The notes: a model not told the origin generated them from the letters alone. Shown: positions 1 to 9,260, counted from the first letter of the stretch. The stretch is DNA of 64,000 nt from CAYSSG01 sp964433635 (GCA_964433635.1 CAYSSG010000001.1:62001-126000), one strand, 5' to 3'. Translations and numbers: made by a program.

Positions 1-33
1 CAGACAAAAATTGTTTTATTTTACCAGATTTAG

Positions 34-62
34 TTGCTAGAATATTTATGCTCCTGTATAAT
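34..62 (+). promoter_or_regulatory. sigma-70 type promoter of tRNA-Pro
   Basis: TTGCTA at 34-39 and TATAAT at 57-62 are separated by 17 bp. The predicted transcription start is near 69, just ahead of the tRNA. The spacing and the perfect -10 box support it; there is no experimental evidence. Confidence 0.7.
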
Positions 63-84
63 AGGTTTGTATCATTAACTACGT

Positions 85-162
<78 letters not shown>

Positions 163-190
163 CAGTTTAGAATGAATCCGGGGAAAATGA

Positions 191-1408
191 TTGAGAAAGG
201 GAAACTTAATTTGTACAGGTTGCCATAAGCAATATCCACTGGAAAGATTGTTCCCTCGCTGTGATGATTGTTTGGAACCACTGGAAGTTCAGATTTCTGC
301 TGACGAAAAAAAGGAACAGAAGACTGCATCCCAGGATGATATCTTAGAGCGATACGCTTCCTTTTATCCGCTGCTTCAGGTAAACCATCAGTTTTCCCTG
401 AAGGAAGGTTTTACTCCGTTAACTCAGGCGAATTCTTTATCATACCAATTAGGTTTTGACTGCATCTATCTGAAAAATGAAACAGTAAATCCAACCTGGT
501 CATTTAAGGATCGGGGAACCTTTGTTTCTTTGCAGCATGCTGTCAGTCTGGGTTATCGTAGCGTGGGAACTGTATCCAGCGGCAATATGGCAGTCTCTGT
601 GGCTGCCTACGGCGCACGGGCAAATATAAAAACATTTATTATCGTTTCTTCTGAAATGCCACTGGAAAAAGTGCAGCCAATTTTAATCTACAATCCGATT
701 CTTATCCAGGTTCAGGGGGATTATGGCCAGCTCTACTATGAAAGTTTAAGAATTGGAAATGAGTTGGGAATCTATTTTTTAAATTCTGATGTTCCCTTCC
801 GGGTGGAAGGTTCAAAGAGCATTGCCTTTGAAATTTGTGAGCAGCTGGCGTATCATGTACCTGAATATGTTGTCATTCCCACCAGTTCCGGGGGGAATGC
901 GAGGGGTATTCTGAAGGGATTTTTAGAATTCTTCAGACAGGGATTTATTGATCGATTGCCAAAAATCATCTGTGTTCAGTTAGAGGGATGTGCTCCAATT
1001 TTTCAAGCGTGGAGTAATGGTCATGAGAAGATTTCTCCGATCCCGAATCCCCAGGCAATTGATCATGCCATTGCTAATCCCTTTCCACCCAGTGGCAATG
1101 AGCTGCTGAGAAAATTAAGGTTGCATGGTGGAATGGTTGTGACTGTTACTGATCAGGAGGCTCTTGCATCACAGCTTCTATTGGCCAGAGAAGGAATATT
1201 TGCACAACCTGCTGCTGCTGTTTCAATTGCTGCACTGAAAAAATTGAGGATTCAGGGAATCTTAAATCAAAAAGATCGATGTGTTGCTATCATTACCGGC
1301 TCGGGTTTAAAATATACCGGTATACTGACAAAACATCATTTTCAGAATGGGATAACCTGTTCTCTGAAAGGTATAAAAGAGGCGATTGCTTCCGAATTAG
1401 AAAAATGA
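191..1408 (+). CDS. thrC: Threonine synthase (PLP-dependent)
   Basis: Predicted to convert O-phosphohomoserine to threonine in the cytoplasm. An N-terminal four-cysteine zinc ribbon (C8, C11, C24, C27) precedes a fold-type II PLP enzyme. SFKDRG carries the PLP-binding lysine K106, SSGNMA is a substrate loop, and SSGGNARG and ITGSGLK are phosphate-binding loops. At 405 residues it fits the short thrC class that carries a zinc ribbon. The start is TTG at 191; the nearby ATG at 187 is out of frame, and GGGGA sits a few bases upstream. No other threonine pathway gene is nearby. A related PLP beta-replacing enzyme cannot be excluded, but the zinc ribbon plus SFKDRG layout favours threonine synthase. 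Confidence 0.85.
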   Translation: MRKGNLICTGCHKQYPLERLFPRCDDCLEPLEVQISADEKKEQKTASQDDILERYASFYPLLQVNHQFSLKEGFTPLTQANSLSYQLGFDCIYLKNETVNPTWSFKDRGTFVSLQHAVSLGYRSVGTVSSGNMAVSVAAYGARANIKTFIIVSSEMPLEKVQPILIYNPILIQVQGDYGQLYYESLRIGNELGIYFLNSDVPFRVEGSKSIAFEICEQLAYHVPEYVVIPTSSGGNARGILKGFLEFFRQGFIDRLPKIICVQLEGCAPIFQAWSNGHEKISPIPNPQAIDHAIANPFPPSGNELLRKLRLHGGMVVTVTDQEALASQLLLAREGIFAQPAAAVSIAALKKLRIQGILNQKDRCVAIITGSGLKYTGILTKHHFQNGITCSLKGIKEAIASELEK

Positions 1409-1517
1409 CCTTTCCAAATCAATTTCGGCATCATTAACCAAATCGTTTTTGCAGGAAGTTTTTCAATGAATGAGAAGATGTCCCACAGATTGATCATAAA
1501 GAAGGTAAGGCAGAAGA

Positions 1518-2921
1518 ATGAATAAAGATTATGATGTTATTATTGTTGGCGCAGGACCAGCAGGTATCTTTGCCGCTCTGGAATTATTAAAGAATAATCA
1601 TAATAAACTGAAGATTATCATTCTGGAAAAAGGCAAAGATATCACAAAAAGAAAATGTCCTATGAGAGAAAAAAATATATCCTGCCAGCATTGCAGTCCC
1701 TGTTCGCTCTTGTCCGGCTGGGGCGGGGGAGGAGCATTCAGTGATGGAAAGCTGAATCTGACCAGTCATATCGGTGGGCATCTCTCTGAATATTTGAATG
1801 AAGATGAACTGGACAGGCTCATAGAATATGTTGACAATATTTACCTTCAATTTGGTGCCAATGAAAATATCTATGGCACCGATCAGGATGTAATTGATCG
1901 CATCAAAAGAGATGCTGCAAAGGCAAATTTACAATTCATACCTGCTCGGATTCGGCATCTGGGAACCGAAAAATGCTTTACCATCTTGAAAAAGTTATTT
2001 GATTATCTTAAAGACAAGATTGAGATTAGGACTGATATTGAGGTTGATAGAATAGTCGAGGAAGATAATCAGGTTGCAGGCATTATTACTTCTAACGGTG
2101 AGTTGCTTCATAGCAGGTTTGTTATCCTGTCCCCGGGCAGAGTAGGGGCTGAATGGCTGAAAAAGCAGGCTCTGGCATTAGCGCTACAGGTTTTTCGCAA
2201 TCCGGTTGATGTAGGGGTGAGGGTGGAGCTCCCGGCAGTGATCTTAGAGCATTTGACTTATGCCATATATGAATCAAAATTAGTGTATTATACCACATTG
2301 TTTGATGATAAAGTTCGGACTTTCTGTATGTGTCCCCACGGAGAAGTTGTCATGGAATACAATGACGGTATTACTACCGTAAACGGCCATAGTTACAGAG
2401 ATAAGAAGACCGATAACTCTAACTTTGCCTTACTTGTCAGCACTACCTTTACCGAACCTTTCAAGGAACCTATTTCGTATGGGAAATATATTGCCAATTT
2501 AGCCAATATTTTAAGTGGCGGGGTGATTATCCAGCGTTTGGGTGACTTAATCTCAGGCAGAAGATCAACGGCGGACCGGATAAAACATTCTATCGTCATA
2601 CCAACACTGAAAAGTGCTACACCGGGAGATCTGAGTTTTGTTTTGCCCTACAGAATTCTCAGTGATATTATTGAGATGTTAAAGGTGTTGGATAGAATAG
2701 CTCCTGGTGTTTATTGTGATCAGACCTTACTGTATGGAGCGGAAGTAAAGTTTTATTCAGTCAGGTTGGCATTATCCCAGCATCTCGAAACCAGGATACG
2801 AAACCTTTTTGCCATCGGTGACGGGGCGGGTATCACCAGAGGCCTTATACAGGCATCCGTATCCGGAGTGATTGTGGCCGGGGAGATTAAAGATAGAACA
2901 GGATTGTACAATCGGGTGTAA
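1518..2921 (+). CDS. FAD-dependent dehydrogenase, COG2509 family
   Basis: A 467-residue flavoprotein. The N-terminal Rossmann motif GAGPAG (residues 11-16) binds FAD, and the GDGAG near residue 435 in the C-terminal segment is the second FAD contact typical of this superfamily. A cysteine-rich stretch around residues 46-62 (CPMREK, CQHC, CSLL) followed by GWGGGGAFSDGK is characteristic of the COG2509 'uncharacterised FAD-dependent dehydrogenase' group. The physiological substrate of this group is, as far as I know, not established. It follows thrC by about 110 bp on the same strand, but I see no functional link. ATG start with a weak purine-rich site. Confidence 0.8.
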   Translation: MNKDYDVIIVGAGPAGIFAALELLKNNHNKLKIIILEKGKDITKRKCPMREKNISCQHCSPCSLLSGWGGGGAFSDGKLNLTSHIGGHLSEYLNEDELDRLIEYVDNIYLQFGANENIYGTDQDVIDRIKRDAAKANLQFIPARIRHLGTEKCFTILKKLFDYLKDKIEIRTDIEVDRIVEEDNQVAGIITSNGELLHSRFVILSPGRVGAEWLKKQALALALQVFRNPVDVGVRVELPAVILEHLTYAIYESKLVYYTTLFDDKVRTFCMCPHGEVVMEYNDGITTVNGHSYRDKKTDNSNFALLVSTTFTEPFKEPISYGKYIANLANILSGGVIIQRLGDLISGRRSTADRIKHSIVIPTLKSATPGDLSFVLPYRILSDIIEMLKVLDRIAPGVYCDQTLLYGAEVKFYSVRLALSQHLETRIRNLFAIGDGAGITRGLIQASVSGVIVAGEIKDRTGLYNRV

Positions 2922-2961
2922 AAGCAGATGGCAGTCCTTAACGAACAGGTAACTATTTCAT

Positions 2962-3174
2962 ATGGACGAACAGATTATATTATTGCTGATGATGGTATTG
3001 GTTATCATTGTCCTGTCAAGACTGATTGCCGGAATGATGAAATCGGGTAATGAAAAATACAAAATACCTATTTTTTATGGAAGGATATTACTTGGATTTG
3101 CTCTGGCAATGCTCTTTTATATGATTTATTTGATGTTAAAGGGAGTGAATATTGTCAGTAAATTCTTCGGATGA
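2962..3174 (+). CDS. Small membrane protein, unknown function
   Basis: 70 residues with two hydrophobic segments (about residues 3-24 and 40-62) joined by a short basic loop (KSGNEKYK), so it is probably a two-pass inner-membrane protein. It begins 40 bp after the flavoprotein gene and could be co-transcribed. The ribosome binding site is weak. I do not recognise a family. It is called a gene because of its coding-like composition, its position in the operon direction and the lack of any competing frame. Confidence 0.5.
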   Translation: MDEQIILLLMMVLVIIVLSRLIAGMMKSGNEKYKIPIFYGRILLGFALAMLFYMIYLMLKGVNIVSKFFG

Positions 3175-3219
3175 GATTGTGGCAGATAGATCTGTGGAGG
3201 GAAAGAATGTTTGAGAAGG

Positions 3220-3292
3220 AGCGGGAAACGGGGTTTGAACCCGCGACCTTCGGCTTGGGAAGCCAACGCTCTACCAACTGAGCTATTCCCGC
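3220..3292 (-). tRNA. tRNA-Gly (CCC anticodon)
   Basis: Read on the minus strand: acceptor GCGGGAA/TTCCCGC (3286-3292 and 3221-3227), a D-arm with AGCTCAGTTGGTAGAGC, anticodon stem TTGGC/GCCGA with one U-G pair, loop TTCCCAA giving anticodon CCC, and T-arm GGTTCAAACCC. Discriminator U is followed by CCT, so CCA is not encoded and must be added by a nucleotidyltransferase. It decodes GGG. Confidence 0.93.
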
Positions 3293-3312
3293 CAGCATAT
3301 TGATTAAACCAT

Positions 3313-3341
3313 ATTATATATGAAAATCATTGGATTTTCAA
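3313..3341 (-). promoter_or_regulatory. sigma-70 type promoter of tRNA-Gly, overlapped by a dyad
   Basis: On the minus strand, TTGAAA (3336-3341) and TATAAT (3313-3318) have a 17 bp spacer. The -35 box lies in an inverted repeat, AATCATTG (3325-3332) / CAATGATT (3339-3346), which could be an operator or chance AT-rich symmetry. Confidence 0.65.
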
Positions 3342-3391
3342 TGATTCTGAAGATTAAATGACATATCTAGACTGACCAGAAGGAGAAACCA

Positions 3392-4774
3392 GTGTATCAG
3401 CGAAATTACTATCAAAACAAACAATCAGCTTCAGGGAGGAGAGTTCCTAAAAAAATTCTATTATCTCTGTTCGCAATCTTCCTGGTATTTATTTTATTTT
3501 ACTCTGTTGATATGTTTATCTACAGAGGAAAGATTTATCCCAATATTTTAGCAATGAGCCAGGACATTGGCAGGAAGAATCCGGAACAGGCAAGACAGCA
3601 GCTGCAGCCTGTTGCTGAAAGGATGATTTCAAGATCCATTGTTATCAAGCACGAGAATCAGGAGATCAATGTCATTCCCAGCAAGGATCTTGGCGCTTCT
3701 ATTGATGTTGAAGCATTAGTCCAAAAAGCCTATTCCATTGCCAGAAATGGAAATTTATGGAATCGATTAAGAGATAGATCCAATTTATTCAGAAAGGAAT
3801 ACCAGCTTTCGGATTTTCTGTTTTTCAATAAAACCAGTTTCGAGGATTTTAATTCAAACCTTCAATCTCAATTCGAACAGGTTCCCGAAAATGCGGTACT
3901 GGATTCAGGCAGGATTATACCTGCCAGGATAGGCCTTACCATTGACCGTCAGGAATTATTGTTCAATATTCACCAGAATATGATTGACTCGGTAAATACA
4001 GATCGTTCTCAGGTGATACAGGTGCCTGTCCAACTGCATCAGCCGGAGGTAACCACCAGTGAATTACTGGCACAGATAGGCGTTAAGCAACCTATCAGCA
4101 CTTACGAAACCTCCCTCCGGGATAAAGAGGAGAACACGCTCTATAATATTCAAAAGGCTGCCCATCAGATAAATGGCATTCTGTTAAAGCCCGGAGAGGA
4201 TTTTTCCTTTAATCGTTTAATCGGAACAGCAGATCAGGAAGATGGTTATAAAAAGAGCACCATTATTGCTAATGGTCAATTTGTCAGTGGATATGGCGGT
4301 GGTGTCTGCCAGGTTTCCACAACGCTTTATAACGCTGCTTTATTAGCTAATCTTGAGATTATTGAAAGATATAACCATTCGATATACGGAGACGCTACAA
4401 ATTATGTTCCACTGGGCAGGGATGCTGCTATCTTTTACGGATACAAGGACCTGAAATTCAGAAATTCACTGGAGCAGCAGATTGCTATTTTCTGCGAGAT
4501 GAAGCAAGATGATTTAGTAGTCACAATGATGGGAGAAAGATCTCTGGATAAGGTCATCAAAATCATTTCTCAGGACGAGAAGGTTCATGATTATGATGTG
4601 ATTGAAATGAAAGACGAGAACGGCACAAATTCGACAAATAAGGTACTGCAGGAAGGAATTCCCGGTTACAGTATCAAGACCTATCGGGTGATCGTTGATT
4701 CGGACGGTGAAAAGATAGAGTTTCTTTCAAATGATCTGTATGCCAGTGTTCCCAGAAAGGTTGTAGTAGATTAA
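3392..4774 (+). CDS. VanW family membrane-anchored protein
   Basis: A 460-residue protein with a basic N-terminus and one membrane helix (about residues 20-46), so most of it should be extracellular. The middle (about 55-235) resembles the peptidoglycan-binding-like domain that often precedes VanW. The VanW domain follows (about 240-385), with landmarks LKPGEDFSFN, GYGGGVCQVSTTLYNA and YGD-TNYVP-GRDA. The C-terminal tail (about 425-460) has the TYRVIVDSDG pattern of a G5-like module. VanW is linked to cell-wall and glycopeptide contexts, but its biochemical activity is not known to me. GTG start at 3392, with AAGGAG a few bases upstream. The exported peptidase-like gene follows at about 30 bp, suggesting an operon. 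Confidence 0.8.
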   Translation: MYQRNYYQNKQSASGRRVPKKILLSLFAIFLVFILFYSVDMFIYRGKIYPNILAMSQDIGRKNPEQARQQLQPVAERMISRSIVIKHENQEINVIPSKDLGASIDVEALVQKAYSIARNGNLWNRLRDRSNLFRKEYQLSDFLFFNKTSFEDFNSNLQSQFEQVPENAVLDSGRIIPARIGLTIDRQELLFNIHQNMIDSVNTDRSQVIQVPVQLHQPEVTTSELLAQIGVKQPISTYETSLRDKEENTLYNIQKAAHQINGILLKPGEDFSFNRLIGTADQEDGYKKSTIIANGQFVSGYGGGVCQVSTTLYNAALLANLEIIERYNHSIYGDATNYVPLGRDAAIFYGYKDLKFRNSLEQQIAIFCEMKQDDLVVTMMGERSLDKVIKIISQDEKVHDYDVIEMKDENGTNSTNKVLQEGIPGYSIKTYRVIVDSDGEKIEFLSNDLYASVPRKVVVD

Positions 4775-4805
4775 TTCTATTCACATTGATTAAGGAGTTC
4801 TGCAA

Positions 4806-5615
4806 TTGATTCAAGATCACCATACTTCTGCCAATAAGATTTGTCTCATACTTATTGTTATTGGTTTTATCTGGATCACAGCAACCTGTCTTTCAATATT
4901 TCCGGTTTACGCCGGAGAATTAACCCTTAATACGGAAAAGATTCTCTGCGAGGGAACAAAATATCAGACCGTAGCTTATTTTTTTGATTCTCAACAGGAA
5001 GGTCCTACTGTCATGATGATGGCGGGTGTCCACGGTAATGAATTTGCTGGTACCAAGGCACTAGAGAATTTCATGGAAAATATAGATCTTAAAAGGGGAG
5101 CAATTATCATTATCCCTGAAGCGAATCAAGAAGCGTGCAGAAATAAAGTGCGTTCTATTAACCAGGGGCAAGATTTAAACCGGATGTTTCCCGGTGATTC
5201 TGAATCCCAGGGAATGGAAAGACTTGCAGGTGAGATTTTTGAAATCATGGAAGAGTGGGAAGTTGATTTTCTGTTAGATCTGCATGAGTCAGTTGATTAT
5301 TATGAGAAAAATCCGGCTCATTTCGGGCAGACGATTATCCTGGATTATAATCATTTGTATCTCAGTAAGATTGGTAAATACCTGAGAGATCAATTAAACA
5401 GTAAGGTTGTGAATCCGGAAAATGTTTTTAAAATAATCATTCATCCGATTAAAGGAAGCAGCACCTATGAAGCTGATGGTCGGTATGAAATACCCGGGAT
5501 TACATTTGAAACATGCTCCAGAATACAACTGAGTCAAAGAGTTTCTTTTCACCAGGATTGTATTGAGAATGTACTTTTGTATTTTGATATGATGCCATCA
5601 TTATGTGCCAAGTAA
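4806..5615 (+). CDS. Exported succinylglutamate desuccinylase/aspartoacylase-like (M14-type) zinc hydrolase
   Basis: 269 residues. An N-terminal hydrophobic segment (about 12-34) ending ...VYAGE looks like a signal peptide, so the enzyme probably acts outside the cell. GVHGNE (about residues 75-80) supplies the first zinc His/Glu pair, DLNRMFPG is the conserved substrate loop, and DLHES supplies the next His. This is the AstE/AspA branch of the M14 zinc carboxypeptidase fold. Position after the VanW gene suggests cell-wall peptide or amide hydrolysis, but that is inference. TTG start with AAGGAG 7-8 bases upstream. Confidence 0.75.
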   Translation: MIQDHHTSANKICLILIVIGFIWITATCLSIFPVYAGELTLNTEKILCEGTKYQTVAYFFDSQQEGPTVMMMAGVHGNEFAGTKALENFMENIDLKRGAIIIIPEANQEACRNKVRSINQGQDLNRMFPGDSESQGMERLAGEIFEIMEEWEVDFLLDLHESVDYYEKNPAHFGQTIILDYNHLYLSKIGKYLRDQLNSKVVNPENVFKIIIHPIKGSSTYEADGRYEIPGITFETCSRIQLSQRVSFHQDCIENVLLYFDMMPSLCAK

Positions 5616-5726
5616 TTGATGAAGTCTGATTGATGCAGCATCAGTCCGGTACCAAGAGCGGCAAGAATTTCTTTCGCTCTGAACCTGCTATTCCGGCAGA
5701 TCGTCCGGCAATTGAAAGGGTAATCA

Positions 5727-5764
5727 GAAGAAGACCTTGTTGATTAATCAACAAGGTCTTCTTC
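5727..5764. repeat. Perfect 38-bp palindrome across the stop codon of the parvulin gene
   Basis: Bases 5727-5764 equal their own reverse complement over the full 38 bases (half-site GAAGAAGACCTTGTTGATT). The TAA stop of the minus-strand parvulin gene (5744-5746) lies at the centre. There is no T-run on either side, so it is not a classical intrinsic terminator, but it could form a strong 3'-end hairpin in transcripts from either strand. The upstream gene at 4806-5615 converges on it. Confidence 0.85.
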
Positions 5765-6853
5765 ATCAGGTTCGGTTTCAGATATGGTTTCTTCTTCCTG
5801 GTGAATTTCAGGGGAGGATTCATCTTCTTCCGAAACATCCGGGCTTTGAATCTGCTGTGCTGTTTCTAATTCTGAAGTGAAATCATAGTGAATATTTACA
5901 TCAGCATCCTCCCGGAGCCGGGTTAATAGAGATTCCAGGGCTTCATTCTGTTTCCTGGAGGTCAGGATATTTTCGATATTTCCTCTTGCTTCTTCAAAAG
6001 TCATCTGATGTTCCTGTTGGATATCATCACTCAGAATGATATGGTAACCGAATTCAGTCTTCACAATATCGCTTATTTCGCCTGCTTCTAAAGAAAAAGC
6101 AGCTTCTTCGAACTCCTTCACCATCTGGCCCCTGGTAAAGTAGCCCAGGTCACCGCCCTGTTCAGAAGACGGACAGATAGATTTTTCCCTTGCTAAACTG
6201 TCAAAATCCGCTATGCCATCTTTCAACTGATTTAATATTATTGCAGCTTCTTCCTGGCTTTCCACCAGAATGTGTCTGGCTTTTACTCTTTCCGGCTGGA
6301 AAAAAGATTCCTTATTCTCTTCATAATATTGATTGATTTCTTCTTCACTCATTTCAATCTTTTCATATTCCTGTCCGATAGCCTTTTCAATCATCAGTTG
6401 ATTGTTGATACTGCCTTTTAATTGATTGACCGTCAGATTATTTCTTTTTAATGCTTCATTAAAAGCCACCTCGGAATCGAAAGTGGCTTTCACTTTGTCG
6501 ATTTCAGTATTCACTTCATCGGCTGGAACCAGGATCTTTTGTTCTTCAGCATACTGATATAAGAGCGTTGAATTAATCAATTGCTGGGTAACATTATTTT
6601 TAATGGCTGCCAGCGTTTCATCAGGCATACTGGATAGCGTTTGGTTATCATAACGGGAAATCATGTTTGTAAAAGCATTCTGCCATTGTTGATAGCTGAT
6701 TCCGGTATGATTAACCTCTGCAATCAGGTTTCCAACGTTTTGGGAACGGGAACCGGAGGATCTATATTGGCCGAGACCATAAAAGACAGATATGACAAAA
6801 GCAACCACAATCACCAGAAGAATGGGCTTTAAATTCTTTCGAATAAATTGCAT
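5744..6853 (-). CDS. Membrane-anchored peptidylprolyl isomerase, SurA/PrsA-like parvulin
   Basis: 369 residues. One N-terminal helix (about 8-27) anchors it, and residues 40-165 form a SurA_N-like chaperone arm rich in QLI/QLK helices. A parvulin (PpiC) domain spans about 190-285 with landmarks ARHILV, SEQGGDLGYF, FEEAAFSL and FGYHII. The acidic low-complexity tail (about 335-369) is rich in E, D and S. It should fold or isomerise proteins on the outer face of the membrane. A GAAGGAG-type site precedes the ATG. It is transcribed divergently from ligA from its own promoter, and its stop codon sits in a perfect palindrome. Confidence 0.85.
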   Translation of the reverse strand: MQFIRKNLKPILLVIVVAFVISVFYGLGQYRSSGSRSQNVGNLIAEVNHTGISYQQWQNAFTNMISRYDNQTLSSMPDETLAAIKNNVTQQLINSTLLYQYAEEQKILVPADEVNTEIDKVKATFDSEVAFNEALKRNNLTVNQLKGSINNQLMIEKAIGQEYEKIEMSEEEINQYYEENKESFFQPERVKARHILVESQEEAAIILNQLKDGIADFDSLAREKSICPSSEQGGDLGYFTRGQMVKEFEEAAFSLEAGEISDIVKTEFGYHIILSDDIQQEHQMTFEEARGNIENILTSRKQNEALESLLTRLREDADVNIHYDFTSELETAQQIQSPDVSEEDESSPEIHQEEETISETEPDEEDLVD

Positions 6854-6894
6854 AATGGTATAAGTCTCCTTCAGTTTTTTTGATATCGATTATT

Positions 6895-6923
6895 AATATA
6901 ATATCAGTCACAATTTTTGTCAA
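6895..6923 (-). promoter_or_regulatory. Promoter of the parvulin gene
   Basis: Minus strand TTGACA (6918-6923), 17 bp spacer, TATATT (6895-6900). The consensus -35 and near-consensus -10 place the transcript start near 6888, about 35 bp before the ATG at 6853. Confidence 0.7.
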
Positions 6924-7044
6924 ATCGTAACAACAATATCTTTGACGCAGGTCGATGCAATATTGGTGTAATCTGGTTTTTGACCATATCATTTTCAGAT
7001 CATCCAGGATCACCTCTACATTGATCTATTCTACCGAAAAACTA

Positions 7045-7074
7045 TTGAGCTTTTTATCTATTTTGTTATATACT
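7045..7074 (+). promoter_or_regulatory. Candidate promoter of ligA
   Basis: TTGAGC (7045-7050), 18 bp spacer, TATACT (7069-7074), about 30 bp before the ligA ATG. It lies in the divergent intergenic region shared with the parvulin promoter. Confidence 0.5.
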
Positions 7075-7105
7075 ATTACCATTACTTGAATCATCTGAGG
7101 TTGAT

Positions 7106-9121
7106 ATGACCAGGATAAAAGACCGGAAAGAGATCGAAAAGGAAATAGAGAAGCTGAAAGAAGTGATTACCCAGCATAATTATCATTATTATATCCTGGA
7201 TAAACCTCTCATTTCAGATTTTGAATATGACCATTTAATGAAGCGCTTAATTTCTTTGGAACAGCAATTCCCGGATTTGATTACACCGGATTCGCCTACC
7301 CAGCGGGTAGGTGCCAAACCGTTGGAAGAATTTCAGGCAGCAACGCACCTGGTACCCATGCTGAGTCTTTCAAATGCCTTTTCTAGCCAGGAATTGCTGG
7401 ATTTTGATCATAGAATCAGGAAAAATTTTTCTGACCAATCATTTGATTATGTCGTTGAACTTAAAATAGACGGGTTGGCAATTGCATTGATCTATGAAAA
7501 TGGAATTCTTATACGGGGTGCAACCCGGGGAGATGGATTTACGGGAGAAGACATCACCCAAAATCTGAGAACGATTAGAAGTATCCCCCTTAAATTAAGC
7601 GCCTTACCCCTTTCCGGTAATATTGAAGTTTACGGAGAAGTTTACATAAATAAGAGCAGCTTCCAAAAACTCAATGAAGCGCGTCTTAAAAATGGAGAAA
7701 ACCTGTTTGCCAATCCCAGGAATGCGGCTGCCGGTTCTGTTCGCCAGTTAGATCCGGCAATTACTGCCAGGCGACAGCTGGATACTTTTATCTATAGAGC
7801 AACATTTCCGGAAGAATATCATTACCATACGCATATAGAAGTTCTGGATTTTTTAAAGAAGGCTGGTTTTAAAGTCAATCCTCATATTAAACAATGCAGT
7901 GGTATCAAAGAAGCGATTGACTATTGCCATACCTGGAAGTGTCAGAAAAATTCACTGAACTATGAGATTGACGGTATGGTCATAAAGGTAAACCAGTTAG
8001 CGTTGAGAGAAAGACTGGGGTCGACTTCTAAAAGTCCACGTTGGGCTATTGCTTATAAGTTTCCCGCTGAACAGATGACTACAGTTGTAAAGGATATTGA
8101 GGTCAGTGTGGGACGAACAGGAGCCTTAACTCCGGTCGCAATCCTGAAACCGGTCATTATTTCAGGTTCAACCGTGCAGCGGGCTACCCTGCATAATGAG
8201 GATGAGATCAGTAGAAAAGACATACGGATTGGAGATACGGTTCTGATTCAGAAAGCAGGTGAGGTGATCCCTGAAATTGTTCAGGTTATTAGAGAAAAGC
8301 GAACCGGAAAAGAAGAAATTTTTCATATGCCGGAGAGATGCCCTGTCTGCGATTCGCGGACTGTAAAAATGGATGATGAGGTGGTTTCCCGCTGTAACAA
8401 TGCTTCCTGTCCCGCTCAAATCAAGGAAAGAATCAGGCATTTTGTTTCACGGCAGGCTATGGATATCGAAGGCCTTGGTGCAGCGCTGATTGATCAGCTG
8501 GTAGAAAACAGGCTGATCAGCGATTATGCTGACCTGTATTATCTCAAAAAAGAAGACCTGGTTCAACTGGAAAGAATGGCGGATAAATCATCAGAGAATA
8601 TTCAAAGAGCGATAGAGGAGAGTAAAACGAGACCTCTGTCAAATTTGATTTTTGCTTTAGGAATTCGTCATGTGGGTAATTATGCCTCCAGGCTTCTGGC
8701 TCAAAAAATTGATAACCTCCTGGATTTGCAAACCATGTCTCAGGATGATTTGATGGATATTCAGGAATTTGGTCCTAAAATGGCTGAGAGTATTGTCCTG
8801 TTTTTTCAACAGGAAGAAAATCTGAAAATAATCAGGAAGTTAAAAGAGGCAGGTGTGAATCTTTCCTCCCAAAGAAGAACGCCGGATAGACAACCTTTAG
8901 AAGGGATTCAATTTGTATTGACCGGCTCCCTGCAGCATCTTTCCAGAGAGGAAGCCAGAGAAGCCATTGAGAGATTGGGGGGAAGGGTTACCGGGAGTGT
9001 TACCAGAAATACCGATTATGTGGTCGTAGGTAAAGATCCGGGTCAGAAATTTGAACAGGCTAAAAAGATGGATATCAGGATGATTGCAGAAGCGGATCTT
9101 TTGAAAATGTTGAAAAAATGA
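7106..9121 (+). CDS. ligA: NAD-dependent DNA ligase LigA
   Basis: Seals nicks in DNA using NAD+, joining Okazaki fragments and repair patches. 671 residues is the usual full length. In order: the NAD-binding Ia region with HNYHYY and YD; the adenylation domain with KIDG, whose lysine is adenylated (about residue 116); the OB fold (VGRTGALTPVA); the four-cysteine zinc finger (CPVC ... C ... C, about 412-435); helix-hairpin-helix repeats; and a C-terminal BRCT domain (about 590-671) with the GGRVTGSVTRNTDYVV signature. ATG start with a weak GAGG site. It is followed at about 140 bp by gatCAB. Confidence 0.97.
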   Translation: MTRIKDRKEIEKEIEKLKEVITQHNYHYYILDKPLISDFEYDHLMKRLISLEQQFPDLITPDSPTQRVGAKPLEEFQAATHLVPMLSLSNAFSSQELLDFDHRIRKNFSDQSFDYVVELKIDGLAIALIYENGILIRGATRGDGFTGEDITQNLRTIRSIPLKLSALPLSGNIEVYGEVYINKSSFQKLNEARLKNGENLFANPRNAAAGSVRQLDPAITARRQLDTFIYRATFPEEYHYHTHIEVLDFLKKAGFKVNPHIKQCSGIKEAIDYCHTWKCQKNSLNYEIDGMVIKVNQLALRERLGSTSKSPRWAIAYKFPAEQMTTVVKDIEVSVGRTGALTPVAILKPVIISGSTVQRATLHNEDEISRKDIRIGDTVLIQKAGEVIPEIVQVIREKRTGKEEIFHMPERCPVCDSRTVKMDDEVVSRCNNASCPAQIKERIRHFVSRQAMDIEGLGAALIDQLVENRLISDYADLYYLKKEDLVQLERMADKSSENIQRAIEESKTRPLSNLIFALGIRHVGNYASRLLAQKIDNLLDLQTMSQDDLMDIQEFGPKMAESIVLFFQQEENLKIIRKLKEAGVNLSSQRRTPDRQPLEGIQFVLTGSLQHLSREEAREAIERLGGRVTGSVTRNTDYVVVGKDPGQKFEQAKKMDIRMIAEADLLKMLKK

Positions 9122-9260
9122 TTCTTTATCAGAATTCAACAGCATCTGCCATAAAACCGGTATGTTAGGGACAGGAGATATTCCCTTAGAGTAGAACGAT
9201 TGAAATAAGAAACATTCAAGTTAGTCAATTCATTGTTATTCTTGAAATAGAGGAGATATG

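Noticed and set aside
6762..7013. Minus-strand 83-residue frame upstream of the parvulin gene
   Set aside because: It overlaps the mapped promoter and the start of the parvulin gene, with no recognisable domain and no ribosome binding site.
9122..9260. Riboswitch or T-box before gatCAB
   Set aside because: The 138 bp leader lacks a T-box sequence, a conserved aptamer core or a terminator hairpin.
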